Shown here: positions 34,529-43,861 of the stretch, one piece after another
Layout: every line of letters begins with the position of its first letter
How positions within the stretch are numbered: position 1 is the stretch's first letter
Origin: Helicobacter_B zhangjianzhongii
GTDB taxonomy: Bacteria > Campylobacterota > Campylobacteria > Campylobacterales > Helicobacteraceae
Assembly (NCBI RefSeq): GCF_030249855.1
Contig: NZ_JANURN010000006.1
Coordinates: 1 to 64,000 of the forward strand
Direction of reading: 5' to 3'
DNA length: 64,000 bases
The notes under the pieces: model-generated
Database searches by the model: none
The model's input: the letters and a program-made list of their open reading frames with translations, nothing else
What the model was told of the DNA's origin: nothing
Translations under genes and position numbers: made by a program

Positions 34529-35788
34529 ATGAATAAAGCGATTGTTAATAAGATTCTTATCACTTTAGCTTTTTTGTTTGCTTATCGTGTGCTTGCATAC
34601 ATTCCAATACCAGGAGTTGATGCAGCGGTGATTAAAGATTTTTTCCGCTTAAGCAGTAGCAATGCATTGGGACTCTTTAATATGTTTAGCGGTGGTGCTG
34701 TGGAGCGTATTAGCATTATTACGCTTGGTATTATGCCTTATATTACAGCTTCTATTATTATGGAGCTTTTGGCAGCTACTTTTGCTCCACTTGCAAAGAT
34801 GAAAAAAGAGCGTGATGGTATGCAACGATATATGCAAATTATTCGTTATGTTACTATTGTCATCACGGTTATTCAAGCTATTAGCGTATCGTTTGGTTTG
34901 CGTAGTATTGGCGGAGGTCCTAATGGTGCAATTTTGATTGATATGAAAGAATTTTTGCTGATTTCTGTGTTTGTGATGCTTGCTGGGACAATGCTACTTG
35001 TGTGGATTGGCGAGCAGATTACCCAAAGAGGAGTGGGTAATGGGATAAGTCTCATTATCTTTGGTGGTATTGTATCTGGGATACCGAATGCAATTGGATC
35101 GACATTCAAGCTTGTTAATACGGGTGAGATTAGTGTATTGAGTCTTATTGTTATTGGCGTGATTATTGTAGCTACTATTTGTTGTATTGTGTATATTGAG
35201 CTTGCCGAGAGGAGAATCCCTATCTCCTATGCGCGTAAAGTTATTATGCAAAATCAAAATAAGCGCATTATGAATTACATTCCAATCAAGCTAAACCTAA
35301 GTGGTGTAATACCTCCTATTTTTGCTTCTGCATTGCTTGTGTTTCCTTCTACGATTTTGCAGGCTTCGAGTAATCAATATCTCCAACTTATTGCGGATAT
35401 TTTGAGTCCTAGCCATTATTTGCATCATATTTTGATGTTTGCATTTGTTGTGTTTTTTGCATATTTTTATTCTTCTATTGTGTTTAATGCCAAGGATATT
35501 GCAGATAATCTTAAGCGTCAAGGAGGGTATATTCCGGGAATGCGTCCAGGTGAGGGGACTTCATCATTTTTGAATTTTGTCGCAAATAATTTGACCCTAT
35601 GGGGTTCATTGTATCTTGCCGTTGTTTCTACTTTGCCTTGGGTGTTGGTCAAGCTCTTAGGTGTGCCATTCTATTTTGGTGGAACGGCTGTTTTGATTGT
35701 CGTGCAAGTTGCCATCGATACAATGCGTAAGATTGAGGCACAAGTTTATATGAATAAGTATAAAACACTAAGTGCGGTAGGATTCTAG
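34529..35788 (+). CDS. secY: Protein translocase subunit SecY
   Basis: A 419-residue polytopic inner-membrane protein with about ten membrane segments, the channel of the Sec translocon. Family markers: YRVLAYIPIPGVD near the start, MPYITASIIMELL, and QRGVGNGISLIIF; cytoplasmic loops RRIPISYARK and RPGEGTSSFL are present. Its place after rplO is universal in this group. No fault is seen. Confidence 0.98.
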   Translation: MNKAIVNKILITLAFLFAYRVLAYIPIPGVDAAVIKDFFRLSSSNALGLFNMFSGGAVERISIITLGIMPYITASIIMELLAATFAPLAKMKKERDGMQRYMQIIRYVTIVITVIQAISVSFGLRSIGGGPNGAILIDMKEFLLISVFVMLAGTMLLVWIGEQITQRGVGNGISLIIFGGIVSGIPNAIGSTFKLVNTGEISVLSLIVIGVIIVATICCIVYIELAERRIPISYARKVIMQNQNKRIMNYIPIKLNLSGVIPPIFASALLVFPSTILQASSNQYLQLIADILSPSHYLHHILMFAFVVFFAYFYSSIVFNAKDIADNLKRQGGYIPGMRPGEGTSSFLNFVANNLTLWGSLYLAVVSTLPWVLVKLLGVPFYFGGTAVLIVVQVAIDTMRKIEAQVYMNKYKTLSAVGF

Positions 35789-35817
35789 GGTTTAGAGAGT
35801 GATGGACGGGTATTGTT

Positions 35818-36573
35818 GTGGCTATAGCGATTCGTAGCAAGAAAGATCTTGTTGCTTTGGCAAAGTCATCAGTAATTGTGGCGCAGACCTTGGAGCTTGT
35901 ATCTAAGAATGCGATGCCCGGAGTTAGTCTTTATGAGCTTGATAGAATTGCAGAAGATTATATCTTGTCTCAGCAGGCAAAGCCGGCATTTAAAGGATTG
36001 TATGGGTTTCCAAATGCTACTTGCTTATCTCTTAACTCTGTGATTATCCACGGGATCCCAAGTGATTACAGATTGCAAGAAGGCGATATTTTGGGGATTG
36101 ACTTGGGTGTAGAGTGTGATGGTTGGTTTGGTGATGGGGCTATTACGGTTGGTATTGGCAAGATAGATTCTAAAGATGAGCAGCTGATTGCTTGTGCCAA
36201 AGATGTTTTATATGAAGCGATAGATTTTTGCCGACCTGGCATTCATTTTAAAGAATTAAGCTTATTTTTGGAGCAAGCGATAATAAACAGAGGTTTTGCT
36301 CCATTGCTTGGATTTTGTGGGCACGGCATAGGGAGAAAGCCACACGAAGAGCCAGAGATACCAAACTATCTAGAATCCCCAAATTCCAAGCAAGGTCCAA
36401 AGATTAAAAATGGAATGGTGTTTTGCATTGAGCCTATGGTGTGCCAGCTTGATGGGACTCCAGTGATTTTGGATGATAAATGGTCGGTTGTTGCAAAGGA
36501 TATGAAAAATGGCAGCCATTATGAGCATACGATAGCTATGATCGATGGCAAGGCAAGGATTTTAACTCATTAG
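35818..36573 (+). CDS. map: Methionine aminopeptidase
   Basis: A 251-residue type I methionine aminopeptidase, removing the initiator Met from new proteins. Metal ligands of the pita-bread fold: Asp in GIDLGVECDGWFGDGA (two), His in CGHGIGRKPHEEP, Glu in FCIEPMVC and Glu in HYEHTIAM. It begins with a non-ATG codon 29 bases after secY and without a strong ribosome site; the N-terminus MAIAIRSKKDLVAL matches family starts, which supports the choice. Confidence 0.96.
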   Translation: MAIAIRSKKDLVALAKSSVIVAQTLELVSKNAMPGVSLYELDRIAEDYILSQQAKPAFKGLYGFPNATCLSLNSVIIHGIPSDYRLQEGDILGIDLGVECDGWFGDGAITVGIGKIDSKDEQLIACAKDVLYEAIDFCRPGIHFKELSLFLEQAIINRGFAPLLGFCGHGIGRKPHEEPEIPNYLESPNSKQGPKIKNGMVFCIEPMVCQLDGTPVILDDKWSVVAKDMKNGSHYEHTIAMIDGKARILTH

Positions 36574-36587
36574 AAAAGGAGTAGGCG

Positions 36588-36806
36588 TTGGCAAAAGATG
36601 ATGTGATAGAAATTGATGGTAAGGTGATTGAAGCCTTGCCAAATGCGACATTTAGAGTGGAGCTGGACAATGGGCATATTGTTTTATGTCATATTGCAGG
36701 AAAGATGAGAATGCACTATATTAAGATTTTGCCCGGAGATAGGGTGAAGCTAGAATTAACGCCCTATAGTTTGGATAAGGGCAGGATTATATATCGCTAT
36801 AAATAA
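36588..36806 (+). CDS. infA: Translation initiation factor IF-1
   Basis: A 72-residue OB-fold protein that occupies the 30S A site during initiation. Typical stretches: VIEALPNATFRVELDNGH, AGKMRMHYIKILPGDRV and ELTPYSLDKGRIIYRYK. It starts with TTG, preceded by AAAGGAG at six bases. Confidence 0.97.
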   Translation: MAKDDVIEIDGKVIEALPNATFRVELDNGHIVLCHIAGKMRMHYIKILPGDRVKLELTPYSLDKGRIIYRYK

Positions 36807-36912
36807 GCCTGCTTTAAACTATATTCGGATATAATCCGCGTTTTTAGTTTTGAATAGGGTATGTTACATAGCGTGATATGCCCATTATCCTAAAAGTAAT
36901 TAAGGAGATTGT
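36807..36912 (+). promoter_or_regulatory. Likely internal promoter before rpmJ
   Basis: This 106-base gap is unusually long for the operon and holds a perfect TATAAT at 36830-36835 in GGATATAATCCG. No -35 box at standard spacing is clear, which is common in this bacterial group. It may give separate expression of rpmJ-rpsM-rpsK-rpsD-rpoA-rplQ. Confidence 0.5.
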
Positions 36913-37026
36913 ATGAAAGTTCGACCATCGGTCAAGAAAATGTGTGATAAGTGTAAAATTATCAAACGAAAGGGCATTGTGCGAGTGATTTGTGCTACCC
37001 CTAAACATAAACAGAGACAAGGATAA
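36913..37026 (+). CDS. rpmJ: 50S ribosomal protein L36, zinc-binding type
   Basis: A 37-residue L36 (MKVRPSVKKMCDKC at the start, ending KHKQRQG). Three cysteines (C11, C14, C27) and H32 form the zinc ribbon. AAGGAG lies before the ATG. It sits between infA and rpsM, as usual. Confidence 0.96.
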   Translation: MKVRPSVKKMCDKCKIIKRKGIVRVICATPKHKQRQG

Positions 37027-37029
37027 ACA

Positions 37030-37398
37030 ATGGCGAGAATTGCTGGTGTAGATTTGCCAAAAAAGAAGAGAGTTGAGTATGCGCTCACATATATTTATGG
37101 CATTGGGCTTAAGAGTTCAAGAGATATTCTTAAGGCTGTGAATATTTCTTTTGATAAGCGAGTTAATGATCTCAGCGAAGATGAAGTATCTATGATTGCT
37201 AAGAAAATTCAAGAAAGCTATATGGTTGAAGGTGATTTGCGCAAAAAGGTGCAGATGGATATTAAGGCTCTTATGGATCTTGGTAGTTATCGTGGTTTGA
37301 GACACAGGAAAGGGCTTCCTGTCCGCGGTCAGACAACAAAAAACAACGCGCGCACGCGAAAAGGTAAGCGCAAGACTGTTGGCTCTAAAAGCTCGTAG
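37030..37398 (+). CDS. rpsM: 30S ribosomal protein S13
   Basis: A 122-residue S13 of the 30S head, forming bridges with the 50S. Motifs: MARIAGVDLPKKKRVEYALT, YGIGLKSSRDIL and RGLRHRKGLPVRGQTTKNNA. It begins three bases after rpmJ. Confidence 0.98.
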   Translation: MARIAGVDLPKKKRVEYALTYIYGIGLKSSRDILKAVNISFDKRVNDLSEDEVSMIAKKIQESYMVEGDLRKKVQMDIKALMDLGSYRGLRHRKGLPVRGQTTKNNARTRKGKRKTVGSKSS

Positions 37399-37419
37399 TT
37401 ATAGTATCAAGGAGACATA

Positions 37420-37809
37420 ATGGCAAAAAATACAACAAAAAAGCGTGTTGTTAAAAAGAATATTGCGCGAGGGATCGTGTGTATATCGGCTACTTTTAAC
37501 AATACAAATGTAACTGTTACAGATGAAATGGGCAATGTGCTATGTTGGGCTACGGCTGGTGGTTTAGGGTTTAAAGGAAGTAAAAAATCTACTCCCTATG
37601 CCGCGCAACAAGCAGTTGAAAGTGCTTTGGCTAAGGCTAAAGAGCACGGGATTAAGGAAGTTGGCATTAAGGTGCAAGGACCTGGCAGTGGTAGAGAAAC
37701 TGCTATTAAGAGCGTGGGGGCTATTGAAGGCATTAAGGTTTTGTGGTTGAAAGATGTAACGCCATTGCCACATAATGGCTGCAGACCACCAAAAAGAAGA
37801 AGAGTGTAA
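37420..37809 (+). CDS. rpsK: 30S ribosomal protein S11
   Basis: A 129-residue S11 on the platform near the Shine-Dalgarno helix. Motifs: GIVCISATFNNTNVTVTD, GFKGSKKSTPYAAQ and the C-terminal DVTPLPHNGCRPPKRRRV. AAGGAG precedes the ATG. Confidence 0.98.
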   Translation: MAKNTTKKRVVKKNIARGIVCISATFNNTNVTVTDEMGNVLCWATAGGLGFKGSKKSTPYAAQQAVESALAKAKEHGIKEVGIKVQGPGSGRETAIKSVGAIEGIKVLWLKDVTPLPHNGCRPPKRRRV

Positions 37810-37818
37810 GGGGATAAA

Positions 37819-38445
37819 ATGGCACGATATAGAGGACCGGTTGAAAAATTAGAACGACGATTTGGAGTTTCTTTGGCTTTAAAAGGCGAGAGAAGATTGA
37901 CAGGAAAGAGTGCGCTTGAAAAGCGACCTTACGCTCCGGGGCAACACGGACAAAGAAGAGGGAAGATTTCTGAATACGGCTTGCAGCTTCGTGAAAAGCA
38001 AAAAGCTAAAGTAATGTATGGCGTTTCAGAGAAGCAATTTCGCTCTATTTTTGTCGAAGCAAATAGACAAGAAGGCAACACGGGTGAGAATCTTGTTAGA
38101 CTTATTGAATGCCGTCTTGATAATGTTGTTTATCGTATGGGGTTTGCTACTACGCGTCGTTTCGCTAGACAGCTTGTTACACACGGACATATTTTAGTGG
38201 ATGGCAAGCGACTTGATATTCCATCATATTTTGTGAAGCCTGGACAAAAGATTGAAATAGTTGAAAAGACCAAAAATAATCCACAAATTGTGGCAGCCAT
38301 TGATCTTACGGCACAAGTGGGAATTGTTCCTTGGGTGGATATAGATAAAGACAAGCGTTTTGGTATTTTTACGCGCTATCCGCAGAGAGAGGAAGTTGTT
38401 ATTCCTATTGAAGAGCGTTTGATAGTTGAATTATATTCGAAATAA
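37819..38445 (+). CDS. rpsD: 30S ribosomal protein S4
   Basis: A 208-residue S4, a primary 16S binder. The N-terminal region lacks the zinc cysteines of some S4 proteins (zinc-free form). The S4 RNA-binding fold is LDNVVYRMGFATTRRFARQ followed by VTHGHILVDGKRL. In other bacteria S4 represses this operon. Length is normal. Confidence 0.98.
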   Translation: MARYRGPVEKLERRFGVSLALKGERRLTGKSALEKRPYAPGQHGQRRGKISEYGLQLREKQKAKVMYGVSEKQFRSIFVEANRQEGNTGENLVRLIECRLDNVVYRMGFATTRRFARQLVTHGHILVDGKRLDIPSYFVKPGQKIEIVEKTKNNPQIVAAIDLTAQVGIVPWVDIDKDKRFGIFTRYPQREEVVIPIEERLIVELYSK

Positions 38446-38463
38446 TAGTTAGGCAGGTGATTT

Positions 38464-39477
38464 ATGGATATTTTTAAAACTATTCCCCACATTCCCAATG
38501 AGATTAAGATAGAAGATTTGGGTGAAAATCGCATTCGCGTGAGTGTGTGGCCTTTTGAGCCAAGCTATGCGATTACTTTTGCTCATCCTCTAAGACGCTT
38601 AATGCTCTCTTGCACGCCTGGGTATGCACCTGTTATGTTGCATATTGATGGTGTTGCGCACGAGTTTGATTCTGTGCGTGGCATTGCTGAAGATGTTACG
38701 CCATTTATTGTTAATTTGAAAAACATTCGCTTCACAAACAAGGGGTCGGACATTAAGGACACTGTTCGTGTTAATTATGAATTTACTGGTCCTATGGAGC
38801 TTCGTGGTGCGAATTTAGCAAGCGATGAGATTGATGTGGTCAATAAAGATGCCTATCTTGCTACAATCAATGAAGATGCTAAGTTTAGATTCTCTCTTGT
38901 TATTAAGCGTTCTATTGGTTTGAAGCCTAATGACTTGGTGAGAAAGGATAAAGATTTTACCGGTGAGATTGGTTTGATACCGCTTGATGCGTATTTTACT
39001 CCTGTGAAGAGTGCTGTGTATAGAATAGAAGATGTTCTTGTGGAAGATAACCCCAATTTTGAAAAAATTGTGTTTGAGATTGAGACAGATGGGCAAGTTG
39101 CGCCAATTGATGTGTTTAAAAATGCCATAGCTATGGCACAAACACAGCTTAATATTTTTGGTCAAGATGTGGCGGTTTTGAATCCAGATTCAAATACACC
39201 TGCAGAAGATATTGTTGATATTAAAAATCTTCTTGTGAAAATTGATACACTCAACTTTAGCACTCGTTGCTTTCATTGCCTAGATAAAATTGGTATCCAA
39301 TATATTGGCGAGCTTGTTATGATGAGTGAAAATGATTTGAAAAATATCAAGAATCTAGGGAAGAAGTCTTTTGATGAGATTGCTGAAAAGTTAAGCTCTT
39401 TTGGCTACCCTATTGGGACATCTTTGAGCGCAGAAGTGCTAGAAGCGTTTAATAAAAAAATTGGTCGATCAAAATAG
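38464..39477 (+). CDS. rpoA: RNA polymerase subunit alpha
   Basis: A 337-residue alpha subunit. The N-terminal dimerisation/assembly domain holds FAHPLRRLMLSCTPG and VAHEFDSVRGIAEDV. The C-terminal domain, binding UP elements and activators, has FHCLDKIGIQYIGEL and KNLGKKSFDEIAEKL. The family is unambiguous. Confidence 0.98.
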   Translation: MDIFKTIPHIPNEIKIEDLGENRIRVSVWPFEPSYAITFAHPLRRLMLSCTPGYAPVMLHIDGVAHEFDSVRGIAEDVTPFIVNLKNIRFTNKGSDIKDTVRVNYEFTGPMELRGANLASDEIDVVNKDAYLATINEDAKFRFSLVIKRSIGLKPNDLVRKDKDFTGEIGLIPLDAYFTPVKSAVYRIEDVLVEDNPNFEKIVFEIETDGQVAPIDVFKNAIAMAQTQLNIFGQDVAVLNPDSNTPAEDIVDIKNLLVKIDTLNFSTRCFHCLDKIGIQYIGELVMMSENDLKNIKNLGKKSFDEIAEKLSSFGYPIGTSLSAEVLEAFNKKIGRSK

Positions 39478-39499
39478 TTGATTGATTTAAGGAGTAAAG

Positions 39500-39850
39500 A
39501 TGAGACATAGACACGGATATAGAAAGCTTGGTAGAACAAGCTCTCATAGAAAAGCATTGCTGAAAAATCTAGCGATAGCTTTGATTGACAATGGCAAGAT
39601 AGAGACAGGCGTATTTAAGGCAAAAGAGCTTCAAACTTATATTGAAAGGCTTGTTACTACTGCTAGAGTTGGTGATTTTAATGCTCATAGGCTAGTTTTT
39701 GCATATTTGCAAAATAAAGCTGCGACAAAAAAGCTAGTAGCTGAAATAGCACCGAGATACAAGGATCGTAAAGGTGGATACACACGCATACAAAGAACTA
39801 GGACGCGGAGAGGTGATGCATCACAAATGGCGTTTATTGAGTTTGTCTAG
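39500..39850 (+). CDS. rplQ: 50S ribosomal protein L17
   Basis: A 116-residue L17 with MRHRHGYRKLGRTSSHRKAL at the start and RRGDASQMAFIEFV at the end. It is the last ribosomal gene of the block. A palindrome CTACTGCAGTAG lies just after the stop (39862-39873), but without a T-run it is not a clear terminator. Confidence 0.98.
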   Translation: MRHRHGYRKLGRTSSHRKALLKNLAIALIDNGKIETGVFKAKELQTYIERLVTTARVGDFNAHRLVFAYLQNKAATKKLVAEIAPRYKDRKGGYTRIQRTRTRRGDASQMAFIEFV

Positions 39851-39894
39851 GTAGAGAAAAGCTACTGCAGTAGTGTTGATAGAGTGTAGAAGCT

Positions 39895-40275
39895 ATGAGT
39901 GATACACCTAGTAGTGATTTTCAGTATTCTCCTATCCATAAGAGCCAAGCTAAGCTTGCTTGCTCTGCAAATCTTCTAGCATTATTGGAGCAGATTCCAG
40001 ATATGCAAATCATCGACATACGAGACTCGCAAGATTATGCTTTAGACCACATAGGTATTGCTAGAAATATTCCTATGCAAGACTTTGCTAGCTTATCGCA
40101 AGAGATTTTAGCTAATCCGCAGACAACTTATATGCTCCATTGTTATAGCGGCTATACGGTTTCTGTGTATGGCTCTTATCTTGTAGAGATGGGTGCAAAG
40201 AATGTGTATTATTTTGATGAGAGTTTTTATGAGCTTAAACAAGCGTTACAAAACCACCATAAGCAAGAGCAATGA
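39895..40275 (+). CDS. Rhodanese-like domain protein
   Basis: A 126-residue single rhodanese domain. IIDIRDSQDYALDHIGIARN near residue 40 is the typical middle, and the active-site cysteine lies in HCYSGYTVS near residue 82. Such proteins carry sulfur as a persulfide or serve as regulatory modules; the acceptor is unknown. Its stop overlaps the start of proC (ATGA), so the two are coupled. No signal peptide is seen. Confidence 0.85.
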   Translation: MSDTPSSDFQYSPIHKSQAKLACSANLLALLEQIPDMQIIDIRDSQDYALDHIGIARNIPMQDFASLSQEILANPQTTYMLHCYSGYTVSVYGSYLVEMGAKNVYYFDESFYELKQALQNHHKQEQ

Positions 40276-41171
40276 CACATATACAATCATCTACGGATCC
40301 AGCACAGCAAGTAACCCCCACGCAAGATACTACTATGCAAGCTATTATTATAGTGGGCTATGGTGCTATGGCACAGGCTATTGCTAAGGGATTAAATGGC
40401 ATATATCCTTTAGAGATTTGTGGCAGAGATAGCACAAAGGCAGAGAAATTTATCGCCGAGCTAGGTTTGGTAAATGCTAAGGCTATCCCGCTAGAATCCA
40501 GCTCCAATAATCAAGTCAAATGCAATCGCGCTAAAGCTTCTATGGAGTGCAAAGCCTCTATTGTGCCTGCCCAAGATAAAATCGTGCTACTTTGTATCAA
40601 GCCTTATGGGCTGGGTAGTTTTAGCTATTTGGGTAAGGCTAAGGCTGTGTATAGTGTGCTTGCTGGCGTGAGTGTCGCTACACTGCAAAGCCACATAAGT
40701 GCGCAAGCATATATCCGCCTTATGCCAAATATCGCTGCTCTTTGTGGGTTAAGCGCGACCACTGCTTTTTGTCTCAATGCCAATAGAAATCAGGTAAAAA
40801 AGATTTGCGAGAGTTTTGGCAGTGTGGTATTTGTAGAAGATGAGAAACTCATTGATGCTAGCATTGCTACAAGCGGTAGCTCGCCTGCTTTTCTCGCGCT
40901 TATCGCTCAGGCGTTGGTGGATTCTGGGGTGCGTGCAGGGCTTGGTAGGATAGACTCCCTAAAGCTTGTGAAAGAGAGCTTTGTGGGTGTTGGGGCATTG
41001 CTTGATCGATATACTCCACAAGAGCTGATTGAGCAAGTAACCACACCCGGAGGCACGACCATTGAAGGACTAGCCGCGCTAGAATCTAGCGGTGTGCGTG
41101 GCGCGATTATGCGTGCTTGCCAAGCAAGTGTCTCTAAAGCTATCGGTGCAAAAACAACCCAAAATGACTAA
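40272..41171 (+). CDS. proC: Pyrroline-5-carboxylate reductase
   Basis: A 299-residue enzyme of the last step of proline synthesis, NAD(P)H-dependent. The N-terminal Rossmann motif is VGYGAMAQAIAKGL, and the C-terminal signature is TTPGGTTIEGLAALESSGVRG. The first 21 residues precede the usual start; MQAIIIVGYG at 40335 would be closer to family length but lacks a ribosome site, whereas the ATG at 40272 is coupled to the rhodanese stop. An internal stretch around residues 75-95 (PLESSSNNQVKC) is slightly long and repeat-flavoured. Confidence 0.88.
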   Translation: MTHIQSSTDPAQQVTPTQDTTMQAIIIVGYGAMAQAIAKGLNGIYPLEICGRDSTKAEKFIAELGLVNAKAIPLESSSNNQVKCNRAKASMECKASIVPAQDKIVLLCIKPYGLGSFSYLGKAKAVYSVLAGVSVATLQSHISAQAYIRLMPNIAALCGLSATTAFCLNANRNQVKKICESFGSVVFVEDEKLIDASIATSGSSPAFLALIAQALVDSGVRAGLGRIDSLKLVKESFVGVGALLDRYTPQELIEQVTTPGGTTIEGLAALESSGVRGAIMRACQASVSKAIGAKTTQND

Positions 41172-42870
41172 GCAAAAAGCTAAAACAATGAGCTATGTCT
41201 CTATGCTGCGTGCTATGCTCACAAGGCGCGATAAGATTATTTTGCTTTTTTTGTTTATCGCTACGGTGTTTTTCTCTGTGATGGAGACCATTAGCATTAG
41301 TATCGTTATGCCCTATATTACTTTTGCATCTAATCCTGATTTAATCCTATCTCAAGATATTTCAAAGCGCATTTATGAGCTATTGGAGTGTAGCTCATCG
41401 ACGCAGTTTATGATATTTTTTAGCGTGATTTTGATCGCATTTTATCTCTTTAGAATTGTGTATGGCGTGGCGTATAATTACGCGCTTAATCGCTTCGCAT
41501 TCCGCAAATATCACTTTTTTGCCTATCGGCTTTTTTGTAAGGCAGTGGATCTAAACTATGCTGATTTCACGCGCAAAAAGACCGATACCATTCGCCACGC
41601 CATTACAGATTCTGCGCTTAAAGCGTCTTTTTATGTGCAGTATTGGCTGCAGATGTTTGCAGAGATTTTTACGATCGTGCTGATGTATGGACTACTGCTG
41701 CTTACTAGCTGGAAGATGACCTTGGTGCTAAGTGCGATTCTAGGTGTGCAGGTGCTGCTTATTACGCGATTTATCGGTGGCAAGATTAAACAAATGGGCA
41801 CGATACGCAACACTATGGATATGCGCTTCCACGAGATTATTTCTAAAACTTTTGGGAATTTTAAAATCATCAAACTCAAGGGCAATCAAGAAGATGTGCA
41901 AAAAGAGTTTGAGAGTGCTAGCCACACGCGCATTGGTGCGGAGATTCTCGCGCAAACTCTTCTGCCTACACCCAAGCTCATTTTAGAGACGATAGGCTTT
42001 AGCGTGCTGATTGCTAGTGTGGTGTATATTTTGGTGCGATATGACTCTGCTGCGGCAGTGCTGCCTATCATCTCTATGTATGCGCTAGCGTTGTATAGGA
42101 TTTTGCCTGCGATGACAAAGCTCTTGCAAAATTACAATATGATGGGGTTTTATGGTGTGGCGGTGCAGCAAGTCTATGAGGATTTGCTTTATCATACAGA
42201 CTATGAGGATAATGCCCCTTGTCAATTTGCTAGCAGCATTGAGCTGCGCGGTATCGAGTTTGGCTACAAGCCTAATAAACCTATCATCAAGGATTTTAAT
42301 CTCATCATCAATAAGGGCGATAAGGTAGCATTTTGCGGAGAAAGTGGCGCGGGCAAAAGCACGCTAGTAGATCTTATCATCGGTATTTATAAGCCCCAAA
42401 AGGGCGAGATTCTCATCGATGGAGTAAAAATTGATAATCACAACCTCCGCAGCTGGCGCAAGAAAATCGGCTATATTCCACAGACAATTTATCTTTTTGA
42501 TGGTAGTGTGGCGCAAAATATCGCCTTTGGCAGTGAGCTTGATGAGCAAAGAGTCATTGAAGCGTGCAAAAAGGCAAATATTTATGACTTTTTATGCGAG
42601 CACGATGGCATTGATACGCGCGTGGGTGAGGGGGGGATCTTGCTAAGTGGGGGGCAGAAGCAGCGCATAGGGATCGCAAGGGCGATTTATGATGATCCAG
42701 AGATTTTAGTCCTAGATGAAGCCACAAGCGCGTTAGATTCTGCGACAGAGGCAAGGATTATGGAAGAGATCTATGGCGTAGCTAAGGACAAAACACTGCT
42801 AGTAATCGCCCACAGGCTTAATACAATCGAGCATTGCGAGCGCAAAATCGAGCTAACTAGAATCCACTAA
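41164..42870 (+). CDS. pglK: ABC flippase, PglK/Wzk-like
   Basis: A 568-residue half-transporter: six membrane segments (about 25-300) then an ATPase domain with Walker A GESGAGKST, Q-loop IPQTIYLF, signature LSGGQKQR and Walker B ILVLDEATSALD. It closely resembles Campylobacter PglK/WlaB and H. pylori Wzk from memory, which flip lipid-linked oligosaccharides across the inner membrane for N-glycan or LPS assembly. The start overlaps the proC stop by eight bases; another ATG eight codons later is possible. It is separate from the glycosyltransferase locus at 50-62 kb but plausibly serves the same surface glycan. Confidence 0.85.
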   Translation: MTKQKAKTMSYVSMLRAMLTRRDKIILLFLFIATVFFSVMETISISIVMPYITFASNPDLILSQDISKRIYELLECSSSTQFMIFFSVILIAFYLFRIVYGVAYNYALNRFAFRKYHFFAYRLFCKAVDLNYADFTRKKTDTIRHAITDSALKASFYVQYWLQMFAEIFTIVLMYGLLLLTSWKMTLVLSAILGVQVLLITRFIGGKIKQMGTIRNTMDMRFHEIISKTFGNFKIIKLKGNQEDVQKEFESASHTRIGAEILAQTLLPTPKLILETIGFSVLIASVVYILVRYDSAAAVLPIISMYALALYRILPAMTKLLQNYNMMGFYGVAVQQVYEDLLYHTDYEDNAPCQFASSIELRGIEFGYKPNKPIIKDFNLIINKGDKVAFCGESGAGKSTLVDLIIGIYKPQKGEILIDGVKIDNHNLRSWRKKIGYIPQTIYLFDGSVAQNIAFGSELDEQRVIEACKKANIYDFLCEHDGIDTRVGEGGILLSGGQKQRIGIARAIYDDPEILVLDEATSALDSATEARIMEEIYGVAKDKTLLVIAHRLNTIEHCERKIELTRIH

Positions 42871-42890
42871 CCCCAACCAAAAGGAGTAAT

Positions 42891-43601
42891 ATGCTAACAC
42901 TACGCAAGGCAAATGAAAGAGGGCATTTCAATCACGGCTGGCTTGATACTTATCATAGCTTTTCGTTTGCAGGGTATTATGATGAGAGATTTATGGGATT
43001 TAGCGCGCTGCGTGTCATCAATGAAGACAGAGTAGAGCCAAGTCAGGGCTTTGGGACGCACTCGCATAAGGATATGGAGATTTTAACCTATGTGCTAAGC
43101 GGGAGCATCGCGCACAAAGATAGTATGGGTAATGAAGAGCGCGTGCCTAGCGGGGAGTTTCAAATAATGAGCGCGGGCAGTGGCGTTACGCATTCGGAGT
43201 TTAATCTTTTAGATGAGCCGCTGCATTTTTATCAAATTTGGATTAAGCCAAATGAGCTGGGCATCGCTCCACGATATGAGCAAAGGGCTTTTGACACAAG
43301 CAAGGGCAAGACGCTTATTTTATCCCCAAACGCCGAGCAAGACTCACTCAAAGTCTATCAAGATATGCGATTGTGGCTGTATAGGGATATTGCAAATGAG
43401 ACTTTTAGCTTTGATAGTGGCAAAGAAAATAGTAGGAGGGCATATATCCAAGTGGTGCGAGGCAAGCTAGAGATAGGATCTAGCCAAACCAAGCCATTTA
43501 CCATAGAGACAAGCGATGGCGTGATGTGCTGCGCAGAATCCACTTTTAGCCTAAAGGGCTTGGATTCTAGCAATGAAGTGCTGATTTTTGACTTGCCTTA
43601 G
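42891..43601 (+). CDS. Pirin-family protein
   Basis: A 236-residue bicupin of the pirin family. The N-terminal cupin has metal-ligand histidines in FGTHSHKDMEILTYVLSG, and later AGSGVTHSEFN with histidine and glutamate. Some members (YhhW) cleave quercetin; the physiological role in this group is unknown. AAGGAG precedes the ATG. Standard length. Confidence 0.9.
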   Translation: MLTLRKANERGHFNHGWLDTYHSFSFAGYYDERFMGFSALRVINEDRVEPSQGFGTHSHKDMEILTYVLSGSIAHKDSMGNEERVPSGEFQIMSAGSGVTHSEFNLLDEPLHFYQIWIKPNELGIAPRYEQRAFDTSKGKTLILSPNAEQDSLKVYQDMRLWLYRDIANETFSFDSGKENSRRAYIQVVRGKLEIGSSQTKPFTIETSDGVMCCAESTFSLKGLDSSNEVLIFDLP

Positions 43602-43861
43602 TGGATCTAGCCTAAGGCGCGGTCCTAGAATCCACTTTTTATCACAAGCCCACACTGCCCATTTTCTCTCACGCGCGAGCCAACTCCCCTATCATCATCG
43701 CGAGCCTTGAAAAAGGCGTGGCGATCCATAGCCAAACCGCGCAAATCTAGAATCCACTTTTTGATTATAGATTACTAAAGAAGCTGTGCTTTGCCACGCG
43801 GCGCAAGCGGTGCTTGCAAGTGAGAGAAAAAGGGCAATAGTGAAAAAGTGGATTCTAGAGC
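43602..43861. repeat. Repeat-rich intergenic stretch
   Basis: No gene is seen. Three TAGAATCCACTTTTT/AAAAAGTGGATTCTAG units (43625, 43750, 43846), a CATCGCGAGCC...GCGTGGCGATCCA unit at 43698-43730 and an ACTAAAGAAGC unit fill the gap. Confidence 0.7.

Noticed and set aside
39862..39873. Terminator after rplQ
   Set aside because: CTACTGCAGTAG is a short palindrome without a T-run; it is too weak to call.
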